A stretch of DNA of 64,000 bases from Ampelomyces quisqualis (GCA_018398575.1 JAGTXZ010000011.1:1178001-1242000); one strand, 5' to 3'. Positions 10,550 to 23,268 are shown, counted from the stretch's first letter. Program-made: numbers and translations. The notes: generated from the letters alone by a model not told the origin.

Positions 10550-13500
10550 CTACGCAACAGGATCGTACGCATCTAGAAAGCCCAGATCATTGTTGAATCT
10601 AGACTTCCTAGCAGGAACGAAATCGACCACTTCATATCGTCGCGCCAGGTTGGGTACACCGGGGGTTGGGGCGGGAAATTCGTCGTCAGTTTCACCTTCG
10701 GCGTCCTCGTCCGAGTCAGTGCCTCCGCGATCCGCGTCGGCGTCTGCATCGTCTCCATCTCCATCTTCATCTTCATCTTCATCCTCGTCTTGGTCTTCAT
10801 CTTCGTCTTCGCTACTTTCATCTCCGTCGCCTCCTCCCTGCTCGTCCTCCTCTTCCTCCGCCTCCTTGGCCACAGTAGGAATCTCGTGGCTGGCATTATT
10901 CCCGAAATCGTACGGCGCTTCGGCTTCCGTCAGTGTTGCCAATATATCATCCTGGTTTTCTGCAATAGCGGAGATATGATCATCCAGCTCGGGCTCGCTT
11001 GCCCAGGCTCGGGTAGTCGGAAATCGACGATTGTGCGGGACTGCGGCAAATTTTCTTTCGACTGTAAGCCGACGGCAAAAGAACCACGCGACCAGAGTTC
11101 GCCAGTCGAGGAAACCAGAGAGCGCGGCTCGCGCGAGGGCGTGGAAGTCTCGGTATACTGCGTCAGTGAACACTTTGCCATCGGGATTGGGATGGAGGCC
11201 CATGGCAAGTATCCAGCCGTTGATTACGGTGTGCGATCCGCATTTCCAGCCTCCATGACTTTGCTGGGCTACGCCACACTTTCGTATACCACCGGACAAC
11301 CGCACAAGTCCATCTTCGTTGGAGTTACGATGCGTTGACCACCCAAGGTTTTCCAGGGCTCCCTCCACAACACCACCAATGAAACGGATCGAGTCTTTGT
11401 CAAAGATGTGTTCAGAACTGTCGTACATATCCAGTCGGAAGTGCCGATTGTCTTGCTGCACAACAGCGAGGAAATGATGCCCAGAACCTTGTTGGTGTGC
11501 CATTGGCGTTTTGCCGTTTTTGCGCCGCCAGGCATGTAGTTGACCCAGAATCGGACCTCCCATACAGACAGGCATCAAAAAACATCTCCTGGGTCGCGAC
11601 GCCCGCACACCCCAGTACTCCTGTCCCTGTTGTGCTTGCATCAAAGCCATTTCGTTGTTTGCAGATGTTGAAAGAGTAAACCCGCCGGTAAAGGGGGCGT
11701 TGGGGAGTCGCGCGTTGTGCATGTGACTTTGTAGACTGTCGATTGCTTCTACCACGGCGGATAGTGAGAGCGCCACCTCGTTTGAATATATTTCTTCATC
11801 ACATTTCTTGTTCTGAAAAGCTTCGCCTTGGAGTTCTTTTCCTAGGAAGGCCTCTGCGAAAACATATTTGTAGAAGTTAATGGCGTCCCGAGATGTGGCG
11901 CAAGGGTCCTCTTCTCGAAGTAGATTGCGTCCGGCATGCCATTCGTGCAGGTATTGCTGGCATGCTTCTATCAGCTCGCCACGAGGTTGCAAACGATACC
12001 GACCAAATTTTTCACGAAGTTGGTTCCGAAATCTGACACCATTCTCGTTGCGCGATTGAATAGCAGCTTGCCTCACTTTTGCAGCATTGAAGTTTAGGTC
12101 AAGCTTCCCCTTGCGAGCCAGTTCGCCTACCTGGTCAAAACGTAATTCGGTGTCCCATCGATCCGAAGGGAATGCGCCTGCAACATTGTGTCTTCTGCCT
12201 CCTGAGGGTAGTTGAAGTACGTTAGCGTCATGTAGCTCTTGCTCATTCCAATCCGGCTGATTTATGAAATGCCCCTGGTCCTGACCCAATGCCATATCTT
12301 GTACGAGTCCTAGGAAGCTGTCTGATGTGTCTCTAAGATCCACTGTATTTGGGAATCTTCGGTCCATGGGCACAATGCCGTCGCGAATGAAACGACGGCA
12401 TTGAAGGAATGTGTAGATCAGCAACCAACTTGCTTGACCTATTCGCGCAAGATGTACGACATCGAGTAAGTCTGAAAAGAATTGATCGCTCCAGTCTATG
12501 ATCGCGTCCGGATCAGGCTGGAGTCCAAGTGCCAGTGACCAGGCATTCATTATGGCATAGTATGAGCATTCGTTGTCGCTCGGTTGCTGGGAGCTAGGTG
12601 TCCAGGTTGTATATGCGGGTCTCTGGGCCTGAAACGTACCCGCATCGCAGACGTGGTCATACCATTGTGCATCTCTGGCAATTCTGAACATAAAATCATG
12701 CACTCTTTTCCGATTACGTGGTTCGAGATGGTAACCCTTCGAATCCATGACAAAAAATTCTGGTCGGCAGTCATCGTTCATTCTGATGACCATCAAAACA
12801 AAGTGTCCTTCAATGTGGAGTGGTAGAAGCATAGGCCGTCCAGGTCGGACGGTAGCTGGAAGCGTAGCCGCAGGGTCTTCGAAAGCCCACTGAATCATAA
12901 TTTGTGGCACAAAGCCAAAGCCTCCAGTTGGTGGCTGGTGCGCCGTAACCGCGAACGTGACGGCAGCTATCGCTAAAGAGACCTCGTCGTCATCTAGCCA
13001 CTCTCCGAATCCCATGTGAACATTTGGTGTCGCCCGAAAGTTTTCGAGCGAGGCACGAATATCCTCATCGTTCAGAAGCTCGGTTCTTATGCGTTTGAAT
13101 TCTTCGCATGGATCGAAAGGCAGTTGCTGGTCTAGTCGCAGCTCCGTATGCCGATTGTGAATCTGAATTCTTGATAAACCGTTGTTATATTTCCCAAATT
13201 CTTTGAGGGCTGGAATTATATCTTCTATTTCTTCTCGCTCAAGATCTTCCGATCGAAACGCCTTGTTGTGGGGAAGCTCATTATTTTTGGAAAAATGGCT
13301 GTAAGTAATCGCGGGACCTAGCAATTTCTGATTAAAAAATCTAATTCTTTTTTTCAGGTCCTTGTGTTTTTCAATTTCCGCAGTGGCAACGCCAACAGTT
13401 CGTGTGAATCTGCGGTTCTCATGTGGGACCTCCTGCCCAACAACGTAGTTATTGCATCGCAAGAACGCCCAAATAAGACTCCAGTCTGCTTGGCCTTGTC

Positions 13501-16500
13501 TCGCTGCTTCAATCAGTTGTGCCGCATTCACGAAGAAAGACTCTCCCGGAACGAAGTCCGCGGTGTTTAACCTGAGATTCAGCGCAATGCTCCACGCGTT
13601 GAGGATCGCAAAATAGTGCGATTGACCCGTGGCGATTTGTTGAGGTCCAAAGATCCACGTCAAAGTTTCCGGAAAGCCGGTGTCGGATAGAAAATACAAG
13701 TCATGCACTTCCAGGTAGAGCTGCTGGCGCTGTGCTAAGCTAAGCACGCCTGGCGCGGAGTCTATCACGTGCGCAACCGCATGTCGGCCTGTCTCGTTCT
13801 CCTCTACTTGAAACAAGAGTAGCACAATATGGTCCCCCAGATTGTGTAAGTACAGGACATTCAAATCCTGCAAGCCATCTTGCGACCCAATTTCTCTATC
13901 GCCTGGCCCGATTAGCGTGATACTCTGGCCAGGTGGATGTAGCTCATGCAGTGCGTAAATGACGGTTCCAATCGTATTGAACGTCTCCAAGATGCTAGAA
14001 ACTGGTGCTGCAGGTGAATTTGGGGCTAGGACAAGGCACCCTAGCTCAGTAATTTGAGCGATTTTCCTTTGAAAATACTCGCAATAATTGAAGTCCGCCG
14101 GGATATCAGCAACATCGATCTGGGGACCAGTGCGTTGCTCTGAAGATAGAGGAGATGGCGCAACTACACCTTGAATCGTATTAGGTTGGTTCGAAGCTGT
14201 GAATGACGGCGTTTGTATGATAGGGTTCAAATCGGCCTCACTTTGAGCACCTTCTGGAGCTCCTATTGGCAGTCGAGGACTGTTGACATTCTGCGCTATC
14301 AAAGGGTTCGAAGCTGCAGGTATCTGGGCCGGATCTTGCGGCTGCGTAGCAGCGGCTGGGTCGTCTGAGGGTTGGGCACCACGTCGACTGTCAAAGGAAC
14401 CTTCAGTCTGTGTAAACGTATTCACCTGAGCTAAAATGTGTCTCGGTGTAGGTGGTAAAGGTGGTGCCGACTCTGTAGGTCCAGCCTCAGGTAATTTGTG
14501 ATCCTTGCTCGCTCCTTCGTTGTTCACGACAGGCGCGTTTGCGTCTGCAACCGCGGTCTCGGCACGCATAACGCCATCACCCAATACTTCATCAGGAAAC
14601 AACGCCCAGAAGTTATCTCGCACTTCATCTTTATCGTCAATCATCCTCCATGTGCCTTGCACGGCAACCCTGCGGACAGTTTCCAGACGAAATTCGGCCG
14701 ACCAATTATCAGACGGCCAGTCGTTGGTGTGAAGCAAACCAGTTTCCAAATGGAGGAATGTCTGGTGATTTAGAAGCACTATATCTCTCGCCGTTTGAGG
14801 AGCCGTCTGGTTTTCGTCTTGAGCTCTTTGACAGATGAGTAATTGCTCAAAGGGACGTACACGAAAATCGAAGCGACGATTGCGTGGAGGTAGCGTCTCA
14901 TCCCCTTCCGCGTCCGGATCTTCATCAAGATCGTTTTCTTCCACCGGCCGCTTAGCGTATCCGGTAGCCGTGAAGAAGGCATAGAGCAATTTCCAGTGAA
15001 GACGGTCAGCCAAGGCCGCTTCGAATACTAGTTGGGCTTGATCATTGAAACTATACATGCTCTCAGTGTTATTGACATCGTCCCTATCACAGAAGCCTGC
15101 ATGTAGCTCTAGACCCAAGACGAGAGCTAAGGCGTTGAGGATGGTATACGTGTCGGCTGGGCCCTCTTGATCATGCTGAGGGCAGTCGAGCCAGTGCGAG
15201 TTTTCTGGGAAGTGAGCGGTCAGATGCTCAGCAGAATCAAAAGTCCCTCGCCACCAGTTCCTGTCAAGCAATAATTGTCGCGCGCTGTCATGAATGGAAT
15301 AACGCTCATCTCTTGTGGTTCGCCACGCCATAACATCCAGGACATTGACCGTAATATCCAGGTTCGGCTGCACGCGAAACACGAGAACCACATGATGATC
15401 ACCAAGAGGGTGAAGCAAAGTCGTGATCAAAGTCCTTCCTGGCCTCAGTATGTGCTGATTGAGATCAACACTGAACCCTCCGACGGGTTCTTGACGTTCG
15501 TTGATTGACAAGAGCACTCGGGAAACCAGATCATCGTAGCGATCTCGCAGAGTGCCGTAAAGTCTTGATTGTAGGTAGAAGCGAGGATCCGTGATCGGCT
15601 GACCATTTGCCGTCCAGGTATCATCGTACTCCAGGTTAGTGTCTTCTGGCTCAAGCTGTACTTCTGGTTCGAGCTGTGTTTCTGGTAGTACTTCTGGCTC
15701 AGGGTCTGCTTCTGACTCAGGCGCAGGCGGATGATTTTGCTGCTGCAACGGTGTCCATACAAGTGCAACACTAGCAGCATCAACGTCACCATTTGTATCA
15801 CGGCGATCTAGTTCATCCTGCGTTATCGAGTGTGCGATGCTCTTGGGAAGAACAGGAGCAGTATAGCCAAGGTCCGCGCGACCGCGGAAGAAGAAAATAG
15901 GCTGAGAAAGCAGCTCAATGATAGTGTATCTGTTCAACGGCCCAATAATGAACGGCGTAGCTAAATTACCTTCTCCATCTCCTGCGACATCTTCGTTGAC
16001 GTACGTGCGACCATTAACGGTAATGCGAGTTCTACGAGGGAGGTCGATGAAGTATCCGTGCTGGACTTCTGCGCCTTCAGCATCGTCTGTAGGCGCAATC
16101 CTACGGAGTAGATGGACGCGGGCGGTCTCAGTGCGGTCGTCATCTCGGATCGTGCTGATAAACATTAGAGGAATCTTGAAATTGAACGGCAAACTTACAT
16201 TTCCACTTGATAGTCTTGGTGGAGCGCTAGTATTGGAGTTGCGAGTGAACCTGATGCGACGACTGCAGAATCGTCGTTTGCGTTGTTGAACGTCTGCTCA
16301 AAGGCGTGCCTTGCGTAAGGGCCTACATTGCCACCGTCAACTCGTTCCGTAGCATGCTTGATCGTGTTAAATAGTCTTTGCAGGGCCCGGCTGCTCTGAT
16401 GCTGGTCGGAGCCATCCAGGTCTTTGCCTTTGGCCTTGAAGATTGGAGTGCGTATAGCGGGGAATTTAAAAGGGCGTTGTGCAGTCTGTATTGTATCCCA

Positions 16501-16704
16501 AGCACGGTTGAACAAGGATTGAGCGTATTTTGTTACGTCTTCGCTCTCATCGCGTTGGTGGGTCTTGTGGTCTGGTGTAGGTAAAGCCCACCGGACTGTA
16601 ACCCTTTCGGGACGCTCTTCCGCGGGTGGTGAAGAAACACTTCTCCTGGGTCTCTTGGAAGAAATTTTCGCGTGTGCTTCGGTACCTTTTCGTTTTGGAG
16701 CCAT
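10550..16704 (-). CDS. Giant protein with four tandem Ulp1/C48-like protease modules
   Basis: Exons 16704-16199 and 16154-10550, intron 16155-16198 (GTAAGT..CAG, 44 nt); 2036 residues. The N-terminus carries basic KRK and KRPRR clusters (likely nuclear signal). Four modules follow a common plan: an entry helix and GGF, H, D, Q, the Cys site followed by N-[AG]-W/L, a W-x(2,3)-[LI]-x-x-[AT]-[FW] helix, and an exit RRF. Catalytic-site residues by my hand alignment: module 1 (about 356-601) H422, D442, A502; module 2 (891-1086) H944, D967, Q1008, S1014; module 3 (1221-1441) H1286, D1306, Q1359, C1365; module 4 (1621-1883) H1729, D1747, Q1800, C1807. Modules 3 and 4 look competent; 1 and 2 have lost the Cys. 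Linkers share a W-x(2)-E-[FL]-R-[LF] motif. The C-terminus is a long Asp/Glu tract. Ulp1-type enzymes cleave SUMO or NEDD8-like modifiers; the substrate here is unknown. No TIRs or transposase seen nearby. Confidence 0.75.
10743..10860 (-). repeat. Low-complexity acidic-tail tract
   Basis: Imperfect GAN/GAA trinucleotide-type tract inside the C48-like gene, encoding a run of alternating Glu/Asp about 60 residues before the C-terminus. It is likely to be length-variable between strains (inference). Confidence 0.6.
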
Positions 16705-17324
16705 TTTCGTAGTGAAGGATTGTGAGTAGCTACGACACTTATCATGAAGAGGAGCAACTGGTTCAGATCTTCATCTGCACACGACATGGAGGGCTTCTCG
16801 CACTTGTGCTCTGGAGGATTCCTTTGTGTCCAACTTAATCAGAGAGACGTGGTGTTTGTCAGCACGTTTGTTCGAAGGATGCAGACAAAGGGGCTAAAAA
16901 TAAGATTCATTCAGTTACAAAGATACGGGTCGTCCATATTGGTGCTCTTATATTGAAAACCAACAAAGGGTATGCGAACAATGTTATACATGTCAAAGCC
17001 AAATCGACTTAACATAAATGAATTACCATGAAAACGAGCGGCCCCTCTATTTTGCAGCGTGCCTTCGCTCGTCTGCGGGTATCTGTATCGCGGATTCTAG
17101 GGTGTAACCTATGCTATGGTCGAACAATTCAATAGTTCGATGCGACCGATGTGGTCTTGGGGTCAAGCGCACACATCTGCTGTTGGCGCAAGGTGCCGCG
17201 TTACCTCGGTGCATTCTCACCTGGTGGCTACCTTGATACTCCGAGTCGTGTTGTGACTAGTAGCATAGGTGTATAGATGGTGGTGTTTGTCGAGATGATG
17301 AGATTCGTGTCATTTATACAAAGC
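16705..17324. other. Intergenic, 620 bp
   Basis: Promoter of the C48-like gene and 3' UTR of the bZIP gene. No coding signal. Confidence 0.5.
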
Positions 17325-18398
17325 TCATACCATCGAGTGGTGGCTCGGATACCGGCCCATCATGCTGTACACCATGTTGTTGTTGTTGTTGTTGCTGTTG
17401 TGATTGTTGTCCATGTAACAATGTTGGTTTGCAACACGGCCTCCAAAGCTGGCTTCAGTGTGAGGTTCCACATCCGATTTCATGGATTTGATGATGTTGG
17501 CGGCATCAACCGAAGAAGTGTTGTTGTAGTAGCTTGTGGGGTCTTGGACAAGGTTGTATTCATTGGATGAGTAGTGCCAGGCGTCGTTGTAGGACTGGTC
17601 GTATGAGTAGCCGTACCGGACGTCCTCCGACTTGATCTCTGGAGCGGATGGAGTGACGGGCGTGGAGTAGAAGGGTGTCGAATATGCGACAGGTGGAGGC
17701 GTCCCCGTACTGGATACGACAGAGCTTGGGCTGGGAGAATCGCAGCAACTCAGTGCGGTCGGGAGTGGGACCGGGATGTTGACTGATGGGACGCAGGGCA
17801 TGTGTCTAGGCATGGATGTTGCCCCAATGTCAGAGCCTGCTGGAGAGCTTGTAGAGGACAAAGCGTTGCAGGTGATCCTTCGCTCAAGCATCGAGCTGAG
17901 GTATGGGGCAGCGGATGTTTGTTCGTAGGATCTGTCAGGAGGGCCTCCTAGTGCCACCATGATCTCTGCTTTTGTGACACCTCGTTTGTGAAGGAGGGAG
18001 CGGAGCATCCTGTTCTCGTCCACCACCTTTCGGGCAGCCGATTGAATTTCTGATGAGGCTTCGATGCCGACCTGCTCGCAAGCACGGATCTTGGCCTCTA
18101 GCTCCTGGAGATACTCTTTGCGTCGCGCACGTGAACGCCCTGTAGGAACCGAGTGTTAGTGGGGTTGGTCTAGTGGAAACCGAGCAAACAATGTCACGAG
18201 CAATACAAAGTGCCCAGTCAACCTCAGTCCCTGAGTTCTGGGGTAGGTATCACGTTGTTCGAGGAAAACGGGAAAGATGTTCGACGTACTCTGGTTGTCG
18301 CGGATTCTTGCTAGGTTCTGTGCTTTCTGCTGCGGCTTGTTAGCTGAGCCGTATTAAGGTAGAAGGTGAATACATACCGACACGCGAGCGTCAGTCAT
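17325..18398 (-). CDS. bZIP transcription factor
   Basis: Nuclear basic-leucine-zipper regulator. Exons 18398-18378 (21 nt), 18329-18290 (40 nt) and 18139-17325; introns 18330-18377 (GTATGT) and 18140-18289 (GTACGT); 291 residues. The basic region is assembled across the second splice: RIRDNQ then RRSRARRKEYLQELE, with the conserved Asn and the Ser-Arg-x-Arg-Arg core near residues 16-33. It is followed by a heptad-like stretch (EQVGIEASSEIQSAARKVVDEN). The rest is Ser/Pro/Thr-rich with many Tyr and an Asn run near the C-terminus coded by a GTT-type microsatellite at about 17374-17397. The acceptor of exon 2 may be three bases later (one Gln less). Target genes cannot be told. Confidence in the family is high, in the ends moderate. 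Confidence 0.85.
17374..17415 (-). repeat. AAC/AAT trinucleotide microsatellite coding poly-Asn
   Basis: GTT-repeat on the plus strand with interruptions, encoding the Asn-rich stretch near the bZIP C-terminus. Confidence 0.8.
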
Positions 18399-21300
18399 GT
18401 TGGCGTCAGGAACAATGTTTGCACACGATTTGGGTTTGAGATGAGATCAGAAAATTGTCAAGTAACGGGATTGTAGTACAGTGATATTGCTAGAGAGATG
18501 GCATCCTAAATGCAGGCCAGCCGTACATCTTAAACAACAGGGGACTGAACGTGATAGAGCCACCATTTCGAAAGAGTGTTAGAGGCGCACCCCTGTTCGT
18601 TCGTGCAGCGTGAGAGTGTAAGGATGGTGGGACAAATGTGCCTTGTGGGTCTAGGGCTCCAAGCCCTGGGAGGTCTATGCGGGCAGCCCCGGATAGCTTG
18701 TAGACGCGATCAAACGGTAATGAGATTTCGGGGCCGAGTCGTTACCAAACCACGCTAGAGGTTTGTTACGCCTGTTTCGAGCAATCCGCAGACCGTGCGG
18801 TAGCACCTTGTGCACGTGAGCCCTGCCACATGGCGATCCTACCACAGATCTGACAAAGGAGAAGCTTGGCTCTTCCAAACCACACTTCAAGCTCGCCCTA
18901 GCCCAGACGTCGACCACGGCAACCATTCTACCCAGCGGGAATCTGCAACAATAACTATCTGACAGTATTAAAACGCTGTCGCAACTTCAACCGTGTCGCG
19001 CCAAGGCTGCAATCAATCACTACCGCGATTATTGCTTTTGGGGGGCGTCTAGCAGCAGCGTACGCAGCATCGGTTCATCGTTACCCATCCATTCGCGACC
19101 TCGTGGATTATCTCTCCATCATTACTGTTCAGTATTCGCGCTCTGCTCTCGCATGTACTCCATATGCTTTCATGATCTTCGGATGGAATGGTGGCCATGG
19201 CATGTCTGAACAACTCCGATATTTGCTTTCGTACATCACGCACCTGACATGCTGGGGTCTCGCATTTTACCATGTGGTAAGTCGTCACATTCAGCTGCGG
19301 CAGGCTCCAGTCAATACCGTGCTGGCACGATTGAAGTGTCAATTGTTCGTGATCTTGAATCACAGATCTGTAACTGCGGTTCGGCTATCACTGCTGTCTG
19401 CAGGGGCTCATGCTACGGAGTACATGCTGGACCTATAGGACCAAGGCTAGGAGCCGTCTTGAATAGTTCTATAATCCGTACGACACTGTGCCATGGATGA
19501 TTCTTTCTGGTATCTCGGTCTTGCATATCTCTCGTATGCGACTGACAGATTCTATGTGTACGACTTCTTGGACCTGCAGAAGAACTAGTCTGGATTTTTC
19601 GCTGCGTATGTTGTTGGTATCTTTGTCCCTGCGCTCTCTGTCTTCATCGTTTAGTACCTAATCGCACTTCGCGTGTGGGTAACCGAAAAGAAGCTGAGCC
19701 AGACCGGGACATTCTCCTCGCGCGGACCGATGCCTACGGTCAATGAAGAAATCAAAAAGGGGAACCCGCTACCGATGGTAGCGCAAAATGATCGAGCTCG
19801 ATGCTCTGGTCTATTACTACGCAAGAACCTTACCAGTTGTGTTTTTATCGATTTCTTTACCATGGAGACTCATTTGAAATTACACCCAGCTTGTGACTAG
19901 AACAACCCATTGAGCACTATGCAACCCGTTCCACTAGCCTGCCTGTCCCCTTGTCGCAGCTGAAAAAGTGGCATGATTGCTAAACGCCTGCGGGTGTCGA
20001 GCCATTGCTGCGGCCTGCGGGCTGTCATACCCTGGTCGCGCATCAATGTAAGAACCTTGTCCTAGTCAAGCACGGCTCTGCATGCTTGGTTCTTCTTTCT
20101 CATTGCCTACAGCGACTATCCTACTCCGATAGCTCCCGAGGTCTCGCAGTGTTTGGCCGCGGCTAGACCTTCACGGGGACCTATGCTGAGTGGCCGCGAT
20201 GTGAAGCAGACTCCGGTTGCATCTTGAAGACGAGCACTCTGGTCAAGGTGAAAGCAATTCCTAACTGACTTCCGATTCAGTGCCATGAGAACTGGAACGG
20301 CCGGCTTTGACGTCCACTGCCGCGACATGATTGCTATGGTTTTCGTCCTTTGGGATAGGCACGATTGTTTCGCTGGCGCGATTCCTGACGACTGGGATTG
20401 CTGACCACAGCACCCAGAGTCGAATGAGAAAGATTACACGCAACAGAGCTACACGATCCATGCTCTCCAGTGGGCAGAAGCAGCCCGAGCCCAATCAATC
20501 GGAAAAACGATCTGTGCTTTCAAGTGGGCAGATGCAGCCCAAGTGATCCAACACACGTGAGAACAGCGAACACACCTGAGCTCTTACGGCGTACAGCCAA
20601 TGATTACACGTGAAATAAGGTTGGCCGTGGATCACCTTGATAGTCTTCTGGAAGACGCTAGACGGCACGCGACATCTGTCGTGGACTGCATCCCTTCATT
20701 CGCTAGAAGCACTCGCATATTGTCCTGCCATCCATACATATCTCACTTAGCCAAACTCTAAGAAGTGTGACCTCGTTATAAGGCTGAGGGATATTTCGTT
20801 GTCGAAATTGAGCCGCACAGTGTCCAAGCTCAGGTGGCTACGTCAACCAGGTTGTTTACTGTGGTAGGCATAAGTAGTGGAGGTGGGTCACGTGGTCTGT
20901 GTGTGCTGATCTCATTAAAGCTTCAGGAAGAGAGATGCTTATTGTGCTATTGGCCGTAATGCCTGCACAATTCGTGCTTCAACACCTTGTAATCTACCAA
21001 GCCACTTTCTCCATTCACACTGTTTTAGCCTAATCCTAAAGCACGTAAGTGTCTAGCCACGCACTTTGATTGCGCTTCACTCGGAGCCCGTGGGCAGACC
21101 TTTCGTCGATAAGCGAGACTGGCGTCGGTCTATCTGCGATGCCAATGTCAAAATCCTCGCGGCCGTCGGCTGTCAATAGGAATACCCACCCTGACAGCCC
21201 CGTTGCAGATCTATTCTGTGCGGTCTTCCATGAACATCCATGAATGGGATTGCAGCGAATCTACCGAAGCACGGCAGCGTGGTGCGCTCAGGGAATCATC

Positions 21301-23268
21301 TGAATATTTTTGGTGCAACGAGCCCAAGCGCTCAGGATGTTGACTGCCTACATTCCTGGACTGCTGCGACTGGGAAACCCCAAACCCGAAAGCGTTTCTC
21401 ATCACTGAATAATGGCGCAATGTCCGTCGGTCCGACTTTGCTACAAGCAATTCCGCTGGCAAAATGATGTGCCAGAGCGCAGGCTTACCCGTCATGATCT
21501 TCGAGCTGGGACCAACACACGGTGACTTGACGGTAGTTTTCGGGACTGTCCGAGTGTTCCTATATACATACGTACATACTACTGGTAACTGTAGTACTGT
21601 CTACAACGCAGAAGGCGGGCATGCGTTGGCCTTCTGTAAGCAAGCTAGTAGGGGTATCCGATCAGACAATCCGGAAGACTTGGATCGGCTTACTCGAAAT
21701 GTCTAGACAAACTAAGATGGCTGAAGTTTATACACAGCATGGAGGAGAAATCGCGTGTTGATGGACGCAGCGTTTTACATGGATTCGGCTCTACCTAGTG
21801 CGGCAGCTTGTCTACCTCATCGCTGCGGTAGCCCAACGACTGCTCGCAGTTACAGCAGCCATCTTCAAAACTTGCACGTTTCGACTGGTCGGACCCGGAA
21901 GGTGACAGTCTTGGAAGTGCGCCATTGTGTCTGCTGTCGACGAAGGGCAAGACATCTCGCGTTTTTCATGCTGATCAGCATGCAAGGCTTTCCACTGAGC
22001 GCTCGGACGATCATCTGGCAGCGGCGGCGATGAAGGCGGATAGTCTAGGACTCACCGCTTGAAACACTCGGACTCTAGCGCTGGCCTACAGCCTCACATT
22101 CACAACACCTGTCTATGTTTGGCTTTTGGCAGCCATGCGCCGGCTAGCCAGACAATACCAACCCCGCGTTCTGCCAGTCAGACCGAATGGCATTCCCATC
22201 CCGGAGAATGCGCGAATTACTGCTTGGGCATGGGAGCAAACACCGCAGAGGCTGCCCTGTAATGACAGGTAGAATCACCTCAGTAATTCACATCAGGTCA
22301 GAGCCAATAAGAGTGTGCGTTCAAATCCCAGTCGCTTTGGTTCGTCTGCGACTCTGCGCCAGGAAACGGTACTTCCCGTCTCCCTCGGTGCTGTGCTGTC
22401 TGAGCAAACGGCACAGCGTTTCAGAATACACCAGCATCGGAATTCCCCTGTCGCGGAGCCTCCAATAATAATGGTGACGGGGGTATGGGCCTCGACTCCA
22501 TGAAATACCGCATGCAGTGATCGCCCTGTTGACTGGGCTCCGTTAAGCTTCCGGCTTTCACCCTCGTCTACGCTATGACGCAGAAATCGCACGTTTTTGG
22601 TAGAGGGGAGGGGGCTGCATTAACGGCAGATCCTAGAGCACGTTGCAACAGGCAAGCACTAATGCCGCCATTCACATCATGACGGCTTGTTCCTGTCCCG
22701 GTACTAGAACTGGAAGCCATGACACCTGTATAAAACCACATACGAATTGTAGGTGCGTTTCCGCTAGTCATGTACCCCTGGCCCGCTTTGCTGAACGAGC
22801 GTAGACTCTAGACTCCAGAGGCCTCGATGTGGTTCATAATACTCTGTAATGTGCTGCGGTATGCGGTCATGGCAGGCGTTGCGGCAATATTGAAGGACAA
22901 CAAGGCCTACTCCGTCCGTGCTAGCCCGTTCGATGTGAGATGGCTCACGTCAACGGCGCGATTGATGGTGACTCGAGTGTTCGTTGGACCGGCGCCGTTG
23001 GCGGCCGTCAAACACACGCGAGCCTGTTCACTTCCTGTCCGGCAACGGCCGTACTTGGTGGACCAGAGTGGTGCACTACTCTTCATCAAACACATGGCAA
23101 CGATTCACCTGCGGCGCAGCAAAGTAGTGTGCAAGACAAGAGCACCACCGCAGTTAACCGAGGTTCGACTACCACGAAGCGCCTTGCATTCCCCGGCACA
23201 ATCTCCAACCTACCCCAAAGCCCACACATCCCGGCGCAGCGATAATCCGAACTGCCAAACCACTCACA
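18399..23268. other. 4.9-kb gene-poor region
   Basis: No intact gene recognised. It includes the bZIP promoter, a possible decayed membrane-protein gene (19056-19880), a short diverged direct repeat at 20463-20486 and 20517-20540 (period 54), and one TACGGAGTA motif at 19414-19422. Base composition is not strongly AT-rich, so heavy repeat-induced point mutation is not obvious by eye. Confidence 0.45.
19056..19880 (+). pseudogene. Possible decayed membrane-protein gene
   Basis: Several stretches read like protein but are broken. From 19056 an open stretch includes YPSIRDLVDYLS and LRYLLSYITHLT. Around 19493-19760 a stretch reads from MDDSFWYLGLAYLSY into hydrophobic FFAAYVVGIFVPALSVFIV and YLIALRVW, with two in-frame TAG codons, one where TGG (Trp) would fit. 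Hydrophobic helices suggest a membrane protein. I do not recognise the family. An intact gene with unusual splicing is possible, but the in-frame stops make a relic more likely. Confidence 0.3.

Noticed and set aside
10550..16704. C48-like gene as part of a transposon
   Set aside because: Ulp1-like domains occur in some transposons, but I see no terminal repeats, target duplication or transposase next to it.
20463..20540. 24-bp direct repeat (LSSGQ-type) with period 54
   Set aside because: Two diverged copies only; too little to call an element.
22310..22345. tRNA T-loop-like GTTCAAATCCC
   Set aside because: The bases around it do not form a T-stem and no acceptor or anticodon arms can be drawn.
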